From NCBI GenBank assembly GCA_021787665.1, contig JAJYLN010000030.1, positions 1-16,975 of the forward strand: a stretch of 16,975 nucleotides of DNA. Direction: 5' to 3'. The translations under genes and the position numbers were made by a program. Origin of the DNA: a bacterium (lineage in GTDB: Bacteria; JAMCPX01). The stretch's first letter is position 1. Each line of letters opens with the position of its first letter. Below the pieces are notes generated by a model. That model was given only the letters and a program-made list of their open reading frames with translations, did no database searches and was not told where the DNA came from. Positions 1-6,259 of the stretch are shown here, piece by piece.

Positions 1-80
1 AGATGTACCTTGATATCGTATTTCGTGTGCGTCCCTGTACGATATTGTCGCATGCAACCACATTTGCACATTCTTCTCTT

Positions 81-92
81 CGCCTAAAGGCG
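81..92. repeat. Small perfect hairpin in left-end non-coding DNA
   Basis: The bases cgcct-aa-aggcg form a perfect 5-bp stem with a 2-base loop, followed directly by a purine-rich stretch. The surrounding sequence (1-169) has no recognisable gene: one frame is open from 3 to 125 but the peptide resembles nothing I know. Subterminal hairpins of this kind occur at ends of IS200/IS605-type elements, so this could be the remnant of an element end. No transposase is visible, so the identity stays open. Confidence 0.3.
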
Positions 93-169
93 AGGGATTT
101 CAACCATCCCCGAAGAGGACATTAAAACTGAAAAACAATAATGCCTTACAAAAACATTACAAAGCTGTT

Positions 170-373
170 TTGAAAGCGCTCGGATATTTAGAAAGCAATC
201 CAAGACATAAAAGTCTTAATACCCATAAATATACTTCACTTGTTGGCGAGAATGAAGAAGAAATTTTTGAAGCTTATGCAGAAAGTAATACCCCTGCTGC
301 TTATCGCATCTTCTGGCATTATGGTCCCGGAAAAGAAATTATAACCATTGTTGCAATAGTTCCTCATCCTTAA
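170..373 (+). CDS. RelE/ParE-like conserved small protein, start unclear
   Basis: The reading frame encodes a compact alpha/beta protein whose second half (FEAY, then AAYRIFWHYGPG, then ITIVAIVPHP) has the strand-strand-HP pattern of RelE/ParE-fold toxin-like proteins. If it is a toxin it would act in the cytoplasm, on mRNA or gyrase depending on the subfamily; that is inference from fold only. The listed start is a TTG at 170 with no ribosome binding site in front. The frame stays open upstream back to about 14, and residues KHYKAV encoded at 152-169 continue the protein naturally, yet no ATG is in that frame. The ATG at 141 is in another frame and stops after ten codons. The gene is therefore probably 5'-truncated or decayed. 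No antitoxin gene is visible on either side. The ORF is real by its motif pattern; its function and activity are uncertain. Confidence 0.5.
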   Translation: MKALGYLESNPRHKSLNTHKYTSLVGENEEEIFEAYAESNTPAAYRIFWHYGPGKEIITIVAIVPHP

Positions 374-439
374 TTTTTCTCCATTTATCTCAACCGGCTT
401 TTGATCTCCTCTATTGTCAGTAAGAAAACTCTTGCACGC

Positions 440-455
440 TGACATACTGCTGTCA
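440..455. promoter_or_regulatory. Inverted repeat, copy A (candidate WYL-regulator operator)
   Basis: TGACA-TACTGC-TGTCA is an interrupted palindrome. The identical 18-base string TGACATACTGCTGTCACT recurs at 1406-1423, and the similarity between the two copies continues for roughly 15 more bases. A strong ribosome binding site (aaggagg, 479-485) and an ATG at 492 follow, so the repeat sits where an operator or promoter would be. A diverged third copy lies before the WYL gene. Binding by that regulator is inference. Confidence 0.45.
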
Positions 456-491
456 CTCCCGCATGGCATTTTCGCATCTAAGGAGGATACC

Positions 492-632
492 ATGGTCTTG
501 TAAAACAAGGTGCTGGTTGTGGTGGTAACGGTAGCTGACCTGCAAAAAGATTCACGGCTCTCATTCAAGCGCAGGCTAAAAAACATCAAAGACTGGGGCA
601 TGTGGGTATCCGGGTATATCAAAGGGGAATAA
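492..632 (+). pseudogene. Short degenerate ORF behind a good ribosome binding site
   Basis: An AAGGAGG ribosome binding site lies 6 nt before the ATG at 492, but the frame meets TAA after three codons (501-503). The same frame is then open to the TAA at 630. It reads a valine-rich strand followed by a basic, amphipathic stretch (SFKRRLKNIKDW) and ends GYIKGE. With the stop read through this would be a protein of about 46 residues. Alternatively a GTG at 510 could start a 40-residue peptide, without a ribosome binding site of its own. I do not recognise the family. Inverted-repeat copy A is placed as the control region of this ORF. It may be a recently inactivated small gene, or chance. Confidence 0.3.
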
Positions 633-694
633 GCTGAGTATTTGTATTTGTTTTAAGAAAGGGGTAAAGATTAAGAATAAAGGGAAAGAAGTTC

Positions 695-1408
695 ATGGTA
701 GATGAAATTAGTATAAAAGCTTCACAGGAAGAAATAAACAATGAATTGCGTTCACTGTATCAGAAAAACTCTTCCAAACTTAAAAAACTTGTCCAAGATT
801 ACAAGGGAGCTTCTTGTCCACACCTTCTTTTCATACCCAGTTCATATCTGAGATGTAAGAATAAACTATTAGTTGTCGGCCAGCAAACAAACGGTTGGGA
901 CTGCAGTAGCTTAATTTCTTGTTGTTCAGACATTGTTGTTTCTCTTATGAAAGAATATGAGGAGTTCAATCTTGGCGAAAAATATGTTTCATCCCCTTTT
1001 TGGCAAGCCAGCATTGAATTCAATCAAATTATAAACCCCGACGACAAGAATAAACGTGCATTTCTTTGGTCGAATTTGATCAAAATCGACCAAGACGAGC
1101 ATCGGCCTGAACCTCAGCTTGAAGAAGCCGTTACATCACTTAACCTACTTCAATCCGAAATAAGGATAGCCAAGCCAAATGTCGTAGTGTGTTTCACAGG
1201 TCCATATTATGACGAACGTCTGCGATCAAGCTTTCCAAAAATTGAGTTTGTTCCCGTCAACCCAAACATTGCAACGAGGCAACTTGCAAAGCTCGTTCAT
1301 CAAAGATTACCTGAACTGTCATTTAGAACGTACCATCCTAAATATTTGAAATTATCGCATAAGTGGTGTTTGTTGAAATCAATCGGCAGACAAATAATTT
1401 CCGACTGA
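695..1408 (+). CDS. Uracil-DNA-glycosylase-like hypothetical protein
   Basis: A 237-residue soluble protein with no signal peptide or membrane segment. Its pattern resembles the uracil-DNA glycosylase superfamily fold: a first strand and turn KLLVVGQQTNGW (57-68), a second strand LWSNLIKID (124-132) comparable to the 'TNVVKC'-type strand of family 4/5 enzymes, a third strand PNVVVCFTGP (161-170), and a late TYHPKYL (212-218) like the HPS loop that contacts DNA. The first loop has Q-Q-T-N instead of the usual G-E-x-P, so classical glycosylase chemistry is doubtful. The family reading is an inference from motif order. Start ATG 695 follows an A/G-rich weak Shine-Dalgarno. The TGA stop (1406-1408) lies inside inverted-repeat copy B. 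Neighbours are small or broken ORFs, an ankyrin protein and a WYL regulator, all in AT-rich accessory DNA. Confidence 0.6.
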   Translation: MVDEISIKASQEEINNELRSLYQKNSSKLKKLVQDYKGASCPHLLFIPSSYLRCKNKLLVVGQQTNGWDCSSLISCCSDIVVSLMKEYEEFNLGEKYVSSPFWQASIEFNQIINPDDKNKRAFLWSNLIKIDQDEHRPEPQLEEAVTSLNLLQSEIRIAKPNVVVCFTGPYYDERLRSSFPKIEFVPVNPNIATRQLAKLVHQRLPELSFRTYHPKYLKLSHKWCLLKSIGRQIISD

Positions 1409-1421
1409 CATACTGCTGTCA
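1406..1421. promoter_or_regulatory. Inverted repeat, copy B (candidate WYL-regulator operator)
   Basis: Exact copy of TGACATACTGCTGTCA. Its first three bases are the stop codon of the preceding gene. The downstream context (acttccgcttggtatcttc) matches copy A (actcccgcatggcattttc) closely, so the conserved unit is about 35 bp and includes a GG(T/C)AT(C/T)TT stretch that could be a -10 region. It precedes the small membrane-protein ORF and the ankyrin gene. Confidence 0.45.
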
Positions 1422-1532
1422 CTTCCGCTTGGTATCTTCAGAGGATGAAAGATTTTACACGAAATCTTATCCCGTTAAGCGTTTTCGTTAGCTTATAGAA
1501 ATAAAGAGGCTTAACTATGGAAAGAGGAAGAC

Positions 1533-1706
1533 ATGGGCGGTTTGACTGAACTAATCTAGCATTTGCTTGAGGTGCCTTTTATTATGATGTTTTCTGCTTT
1601 CAAACTGATATTTTTTATCATCGGTGTCATAGCATTCATATATCAACCTATTCCGACGGCAATCATATTGCTGGGCTATTGTCTTATAAAAATAGCTAAA
1701 GAATAA
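1533..1706 (+). pseudogene. Small two-helix membrane protein with in-frame amber codon
   Basis: The ATG at 1533 has a good ribosome binding site (agaggaag, 1522-1529) and opens MGGLTELI before a TAG at 1557-1559. The same frame then continues HLLEVPFI, passes two adjacent ATGs (1584 and 1587) and ends at TAA 1704. Read through, it would be a 57-codon protein. The part from 1584 (40 residues) has two hydrophobic stretches separated by a Q-P-I-P turn and ends with a basic tail (IKIAKE), which suggests a hairpin inner-membrane peptide. A weaker GAGGTG (1570-1575) lies before 1584, so a shortened product by reinitiation is possible. The family is not recognised. A CAG-to-TAG change is the simplest explanation. 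The ankyrin gene starts 15 nt after its stop, so the two were probably cotranscribed. Confidence 0.45.
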
Positions 1707-1721
1707 AAAAGGGGGGACACA

Positions 1722-2612
1722 ATGCAAACCACTGCATTGATAAAGGCCATCAGGGAAAAGGATATAAAGCGGTTAACGCTGTTACTTGCAAACGGTGCTG
1801 ATGTTAATGAGGCAGACGAGCGCGGCTGGAAAGCTTTATTCGAAGCATCAAGCAAAGGTTATATGGACGTTGTTAAACTTCTTCTGGAAAATGGTGCAGA
1901 AATAAACGCACAAGATCGAATAGGCAGGACAGCTTTAGTAATTGCATCGGCCGAAGGTCATATCGACATGATAAAATTTCTTTTGGACCATGGAGCAATG
2001 ATCGATATTACATCGGAAAATACTCCAAAGGACTATAGACCGGATTCCATTTTATTCTGTACGATAGGTTATCCGGACATTACCAGACTTTTTTTACGAC
2101 ATGGGGCAGACGTGAACGCCAAAGACTCTCAAGGTTACACTGTCTTAGCATCGGCATTGGATGCTGAATGTCTGGATACTGCGTATGTCCTTTTGGAGCA
2201 TATTTCGGAGATGAGCGACATAAATGCCCGGACTCAAGAAGGTCATACCGCCTTGATGTATGCCGAGAAGAATGGTTACACGGATATTGTAAGGATTCTG
2301 AAAAATGCCGGAGCTAAAGATGATAACATTGAAACAGCCCTCATAAACACGGCGGGCATGACAGGCCGCATGGACATGATTGAATATTTTATAGGGAAAG
2401 GGGCCAACGTGAATGCTCAAGACGATTATGGTCATTCAGCCCTTATCGAGGCCACTCTTATCGAGGATTCTAAAATTATACAGTATTTGATAGATCATGG
2501 TGCCGATGTGAATATCAAAGATAATCAAGGTGTAACGGCATTGAGTGTTGCTCAACATTACGGATACAGGGATGTTATTGATTTGCTCAATAAAGCGGGT
2601 GCAAAGGAATAA
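1722..2612 (+). CDS. Ankyrin repeat protein
   Basis: A 296-residue protein made almost wholly of ankyrin repeats, about nine in tandem starting near residues 4, 37, 70, 107, 140, 176, 204, 239 and 272. Clear consensus pieces include NGADVNEADERG, NGAEINAQDRIG, HGADVNAKDSQG, GANVNAQDDYG and HGADVNIKDNQG. Repeats 3, 5 and 6 are irregular and carry insertions or a shortened loop. There is no signal peptide, transmembrane segment or catalytic domain, so it is a probable cytoplasmic protein-binding scaffold. The partner cannot be named. Start ATG 1722 follows a GGGGGG ribosome binding site with a 5-nt spacing. The gene lies between the small membrane-protein ORF and the WYL regulator. A scrap of similar repeat coding survives at about 3868-3915, so the locus may once have held a second ankyrin gene. 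Confidence 0.93.
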   Translation: MQTTALIKAIREKDIKRLTLLLANGADVNEADERGWKALFEASSKGYMDVVKLLLENGAEINAQDRIGRTALVIASAEGHIDMIKFLLDHGAMIDITSENTPKDYRPDSILFCTIGYPDITRLFLRHGADVNAKDSQGYTVLASALDAECLDTAYVLLEHISEMSDINARTQEGHTALMYAEKNGYTDIVRILKNAGAKDDNIETALINTAGMTGRMDMIEYFIGKGANVNAQDDYGHSALIEATLIEDSKIIQYLIDHGADVNIKDNQGVTALSVAQHYGYRDVIDLLNKAGAKE

Positions 2613-2642
2613 AGCAACAGGCTCATCTATCGTTAAAACTGC

Positions 2643-2666
2643 CGACATACTGCTTGCTGCTGTCAG
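2643..2666. promoter_or_regulatory. Expanded inverted repeat, copy C, before the WYL regulator
   Basis: GACATACTGC and TGCTGTCAGT match copies A and B but are separated by a few extra bases, which lengthens the element by 7 bp through a TGC-TTGC-TGC duplication. It ends about 30 nt before the start of the WYL gene. A possible promoter overlaps it: TTGCTG (2654-2659), 17 nt, TATATG (2677-2682). This is where an autoregulatory operator would be expected. The different spacing could give a different affinity from copies A and B. Confidence 0.4.
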
Positions 2667-2694
2667 TGTGCCTTGATATATGGTATATTAAAAA

Positions 2695-3705
2695 GTGGTT
2701 TTTATGGCTAACGAGACTGTGTCCAAATTTGCAAGGCTCAGAAAGAAGGCCGGTAAGCCTGCTGGCATATCCGGTAAGGTGATAAGCCTGCTTGATGTCT
2801 ATACCTTGATTGCCCAGAGCAAATTTCCTTCTGTCGATTCTCTTGCAAAGCATTGTGAAGCCTCACGACGCACGATCTACAGGTACCTTGAAATCATAAA
2901 TATGATCGATCCTATTGAATTCGACAAAGAACAGAAAGGCTACAAGTTCGTCAATAGTGACCGCATAAAAAAGGTATTTCTGTCAGACAATGAGTTACTG
3001 ATGCTCCTCATTATGGGAGAGACCGTATCGAACCTCGGCGGTAATTTTAAGAAATCCTTTCAGGACTTTGTCACCGATATCGCCTTTACAAGAAAGCTGC
3101 CTCCTGACAAACTGCCTCTGGTTATCAAAGCACCCGGGGCGATAGACACAGAGACTTCCGGTGAGTATTTCAGAATAATATCCGACAGCATAGCAAATAA
3201 CCGTTCCATAGATATTGTGTATACATCGTTATCCAAAGGCGAGACCACGGAGCGCAGGGTCGATCCTTACGGGCTGTTCTTCTACGAAGGTGCGTGGCAC
3301 GTGATTGGGTATTGTAACGTGAAAAAGGAGCTGAGGACATTCGCAATCGACAAGATACAGAGTCTTCAAGAGACGGACCACTACTTTGTAAAAGATACAG
3401 GCTTTGACTTGAAAGAGTCCCTGTCGGGTAGCTGGGGCATCATATTCAACGAGGACGCGGTCGATATTACGGTACGGTTTTCAAAGGACGTTGCGAGCTA
3501 TATCGACAGGCAGAAAAAGTGGCACCCTACCGAGATACGGAAGCGGATGCCGGATGGCTCCCTTTCGCTTTCGCTCAAGGTCACCGGTGTATCGGAGATC
3601 AAGGGGTGGATCTACTCGTGGATACCGCATATAGAGGTCCTCAAGCCGGCCTGGCTCAGGGCCGAGATCAAACAGGATCTATTACAGGCTGCGGAGAAGC
3701 TTTGA
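2695..3705 (+). CDS. Helix-turn-helix WYL-domain transcriptional regulator
   Basis: A 336-residue cytoplasmic DNA-binding regulator of the YafY/COG2378 type. An N-terminal winged helix-turn-helix covers about residues 32-75, with recognition-helix residues EASRRTIYRYLEI. A WYL domain lies at about 156-228, including RRVDPYGLFFYEGAWHVIGYC and RTFAIDKI. A C-terminal WCX region lies at about 255-333 and ends in the typical LKPAWLRAEI. WYL domains sense ligands, often nucleic acids or nucleotides; the family includes phage-defence repressors such as BrxR and CapW. The eponymous W-Y-L here reads W-H-V. The start could be GTG 2695 or ATG 2704; neither has a good ribosome binding site. An expanded copy of the local inverted repeat sits just upstream, suggesting autoregulation. 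It is the last gene of the AT-rich arm. Confidence 0.92.
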   Translation: MVFMANETVSKFARLRKKAGKPAGISGKVISLLDVYTLIAQSKFPSVDSLAKHCEASRRTIYRYLEIINMIDPIEFDKEQKGYKFVNSDRIKKVFLSDNELLMLLIMGETVSNLGGNFKKSFQDFVTDIAFTRKLPPDKLPLVIKAPGAIDTETSGEYFRIISDSIANNRSIDIVYTSLSKGETTERRVDPYGLFFYEGAWHVIGYCNVKKELRTFAIDKIQSLQETDHYFVKDTGFDLKESLSGSWGIIFNEDAVDITVRFSKDVASYIDRQKKWHPTEIRKRMPDGSLSLSLKVTGVSEIKGWIYSWIPHIEVLKPAWLRAEIKQDLLQAAEKL

Positions 3706-3867
3706 TTTAACCCTTTCGAAATCGGCAATGGCATCAAGCCTACCGAACTATACGTTCCTTTGTTGCCATTGAAGGGCGAAAGCGGATTTATTTACTTCCG
3801 GCTGTCACTCTTTACAGACGCACCCGCGACATTCCTTTACTATAGCTATACTGAAAAAAGTAGTTAC

Positions 3868-3915
3868 TTTTTAGCGTATGGGGCCGATGTGGATGCTCAG
3901 GGTACATCGGGCGGG
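3868..3915 (+). pseudogene. Remnant of an ankyrin repeat coding sequence
   Basis: The frame reads FLAYGADVDAQGTSGG, which matches the end of an ankyrin repeat and the start of its loop (compare GANVNAQDDYG in the intact gene). No start codon, ribosome binding site or further repeats accompany it. The rest of the stretch between the WYL gene and the phosphotransferase gene (3706-3937) shows nothing else that I can support. It is best read as the broken end of a lost ankyrin gene at the boundary of the accessory DNA. Confidence 0.35.
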
Positions 3916-3937
3916 GTACGGCCTTTCACGCTTGCCC

Positions 3938-5005
3938 TTACCGTACGGAGCGCCCGATGACCCCTTTTGCGGCCTGCTCGAGGGCGCTTACGGCGAAGAT
4001 GAGCAGCGCGAAGCGCCGGTCGCTTGTCTGCCCGTGGTAGTACCGGTAGTATATCTGCTGGGCGATACCCGCGAGCCTGAACAGCCCGAAGCAGTAGTAG
4101 AAATCGAAGCTACCGATCCGCACACCTGACTTCTCCTCGTACCGCCGGACCAGTTCCTCCCTGGTCATAGCGCCGGGCATGTCGGTCGGCATCATGCGGA
4201 TCGCCTGGAACTCCGGCGGGTCATCCGCCTGGACCCAGTAGGCAAGCGAGCTACCGAGATCCATGAGCGGATCGCCTATGGTCGCCATCTCCCAGTCGAG
4301 CACGCCGATGATCTTCAGAGGGTTCTCCACAGCCAGCACGACATTGTCGAGCTTGTAGTCGTTATGGACGATGCAAGGCCTGTCCGCCTCACCGGGCATC
4401 TTTTCCTGCAGCCATGCCATTACGGACTCGAAGTCCGGGGCGTCATCCGTGCGTGCGTTTCTATACCTCTCCGACCATCTGTCGACCTGTCTCCTGATGT
4501 ATCCTTCCGGCCTCCCGAAATCGCCGAGCCCCACCTTCTTATAGTCGATCGCGTGGAGCCCGATGTGCACGTCCATCAGGCCTTCGCAGAGCTTCCTTGC
4601 GTCCAGCGGGGCGAAGCTGAGCCCTTCCGGCAGGTCCTTCCTCAGGATGATGCCGCGTATGCGCTCCATGACATAGAACGGGCAGCCCATCACGGCAGTA
4701 TCATCGCTGTACAGAATCGGCCTGGGGCAGTAATGAAAGACGGGGTGAAGGGTGCTGAGGATCGTGTACTCGCGCTTCATATCATGAGCCGTCTTCGCCT
4801 TCGTACCGAAAGGCGGCCTCCTCAGGACAAGCTCCCTCTCGCCGAACCTTATCAGGTACGTCAGGTTGGAATAGCCGCTCGGGAACTGCTCCACGGCGGC
4901 GTTCCCCCGAAGGCCGGGTATGCGCTCCCTGAGAAATCGCTCCACCTTCAGTACATCAAGCCGCTCCCCCTCGCGCATCTCTCGCGATTTGTCGGTAAGA
5001 TCCAT
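3938..5005 (-). CDS. APH-fold phosphotransferase, ACAD10/11-type kinase partner
   Basis: A 355-residue cytoplasmic kinase-like protein of the aminoglycoside phosphotransferase (APH/choline kinase) fold. Visible motifs are the nucleotide loop GYSNLTY (44-50), the strand VLRRPP (60-65), E79 in the alpha-C position, the catalytic loop HNDYKLDN (214-221, base D216, N221) and the metal-binding LDWEMATIGDPLMDLG (236-251, D237). The usual lysine on the beta-3 strand is replaced by Arg-Arg. In animal ACAD10/ACAD11 this domain is fused to an acyl-CoA dehydrogenase and phosphorylates 4-hydroxyacyl-CoA so that the dehydrogenase domain can act. Here the two are separate genes in the same order on the same strand, with a 6-nt gap. 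The same division of labour is likely, so the substrate would be a 4-hydroxyacyl-CoA; that is inference. Confidence 0.88.
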   Translation of the reverse strand: MDLTDKSREMREGERLDVLKVERFLRERIPGLRGNAAVEQFPSGYSNLTYLIRFGERELVLRRPPFGTKAKTAHDMKREYTILSTLHPVFHYCPRPILYSDDTAVMGCPFYVMERIRGIILRKDLPEGLSFAPLDARKLCEGLMDVHIGLHAIDYKKVGLGDFGRPEGYIRRQVDRWSERYRNARTDDAPDFESVMAWLQEKMPGEADRPCIVHNDYKLDNVVLAVENPLKIIGVLDWEMATIGDPLMDLGSSLAYWVQADDPPEFQAIRMMPTDMPGAMTREELVRRYEEKSGVRIGSFDFYYCFGLFRLAGIAQQIYYRYYHGQTSDRRFALLIFAVSALEQAAKGVIGRSVR

Positions 5006-5011
5006 ACCTGA

Positions 5012-6220
5012 TTATTGCACTTTCTTCCCTTCGTACGTTCTCAGTATTCTCCTCGCCACCGACATCTTGTGCACCTCGTCCGCGCCATCGTATATCCGGG
5101 CAGCGCGCTCGTGCCGGTAGAAGAACGCGAGCACGGTGTCGTCCGTGGTGCCGAGCCCGCCGTGCACCTGCAGCGCCCTGTCGATCACACGCTGGAGCAC
5201 GTTGGCGACAAAGAACTTGATGAAGGAGACGTCGTCCCGGGCCTCCTTCTGCCCGAGCTTCTCTATCTTCCACGCCGCGTTAAGGACCATCAGCCGGGAC
5301 GCGCTGATCTCCGCAGCCGACTCCGCGACCCACGATTGTATGATCTGCTTCGTCGCCAGCGTCTTGCCGTCCGTCGCTATGACGCGCTTCATGGCCCTCG
5401 AACACATGAGATCAAACGCCCTGTCGCAGATGCCGATCCACCGCATGCAGTGGTGTATCCTCCCGGGGCCGAGCCGCTCCTGCGCTATCACGAAGCCCAT
5501 GCCTTCCGGACCGAGGAGGTTTTTCTGCGGCACCCGGCACGACTGGAACTGCACTTCGCCGTGGGAGAAAAAGTCTTCGCCGGCATGTCCCATGACCGGG
5601 ATGTTCCTGACGAGGCTGTAGCCCTTCGTGCCTGTGGGCACGATGATCATGCTCGCCCGTGTATAGGGGTGCACCTGCGGGTCGGTTATTGCCATGACTA
5701 TGGTGAATGCGGAGCCGTCTGCTGCCGTGGAAAACCACTTCCTGCCGTTTATCACGAAGTCGTCGCCGTCCTTCACCGCGGTCGTCTCGAGCATAACCGG
5801 GTTCGACCCAGGCATGTCCGGCTCTGTCATGCTGAAACAGCTTCTGATCTGGCCCTGGACGAGCGGCTTAAGATATTCCTCCTTCTGCTGCGCGGTCCCG
5901 TGGAGGTACAAGATCTCCATATTCCCGGCGTCCGGCGCCTGGCACCCGAACACATAGTGCCCGATGGGCGTCCTCCCGAGCGCCTCGGACACCAGCGCAT
6001 GATCGACGAGGCCGAGTCCCATGCCGCCGTACTCCTTCGGCTGGTTCGGCGCCCACAATCCCATCCGTTTTACCGTCCGCCTCTTCTCCTCGAGCAGCGG
6101 AAGTATTGCCTTGATGTTCCTGCTGACGAGCTCGGCCTCGATCGGAATAAGCTCCCTGTCCACGAACTCGTTTATCGCATCTATCGTACCCTTCATCTTC
6201 CCGGCTATTCCAAAGTCCAT
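5012..6220 (-). CDS. Acyl-CoA dehydrogenase, ACAD10/11-like
   Basis: A 402-residue flavoenzyme of the acyl-CoA dehydrogenase family, full length. It should oxidise an acyl-CoA to the 2-enoyl-CoA and pass electrons to electron-transfer flavoprotein. Motifs are CFSMTEPDMPGSNP (128-141, FAD/substrate loop), the strand with GRKWFSTAA (159-167), QVHGGLGTTDD (351-361) and RIYDGADEVHK (375-385). The usual Glu of the medium/short-chain enzymes is Asp378 here, as in ACAD10/ACAD11-type proteins. Start ATG 6220 has an AGGAGGT site about 6 nt upstream. It is followed 6 nt later by the APH-fold kinase, a pairing that suggests breakdown of hydroxylated fatty acids. A tiny lipoprotein ORF lies upstream on the same strand, ending 39 nt before this start. 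Confidence 0.93.
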   Translation of the reverse strand: MDFGIAGKMKGTIDAINEFVDRELIPIEAELVSRNIKAILPLLEEKRRTVKRMGLWAPNQPKEYGGMGLGLVDHALVSEALGRTPIGHYVFGCQAPDAGNMEILYLHGTAQQKEEYLKPLVQGQIRSCFSMTEPDMPGSNPVMLETTAVKDGDDFVINGRKWFSTAADGSAFTIVMAITDPQVHPYTRASMIIVPTGTKGYSLVRNIPVMGHAGEDFFSHGEVQFQSCRVPQKNLLGPEGMGFVIAQERLGPGRIHHCMRWIGICDRAFDLMCSRAMKRVIATDGKTLATKQIIQSWVAESAAEISASRLMVLNAAWKIEKLGQKEARDDVSFIKFFVANVLQRVIDRALQVHGGLGTTDDTVLAFFYRHERAARIYDGADEVHKMSVARRILRTYEGKKVQ

Positions 6221-6259
6221 ACGACCTCCTTTGCTCCCGTTTGCCGGGCCATCTCCGTC

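Noticed and set aside
236-622. 128-codon minus-strand frame
   Set aside because: Overlaps the RelE-like ORF and inverted repeat A, low-complexity Ser/Thr/Phe composition, no motif.
1445-1498. 17-codon ORF (MKDFTRNL...) after inverted repeat B
   Set aside because: The Shine-Dalgarno-like agagg touches the ATG, the peptide is very short, and nothing supports it beyond position.
3916-3946. GTACGG...CCGTAC hairpin as terminator for the minus-strand genes
   Set aside because: Only a 6-bp stem with a 19-nt loop, overlapping the stop codon and lacking a T-run on the right strand.
3760-3960. 66-codon plus-strand frame
   Set aside because: No start signal; only the short ankyrin-like piece inside it is meaningful and it is listed separately.
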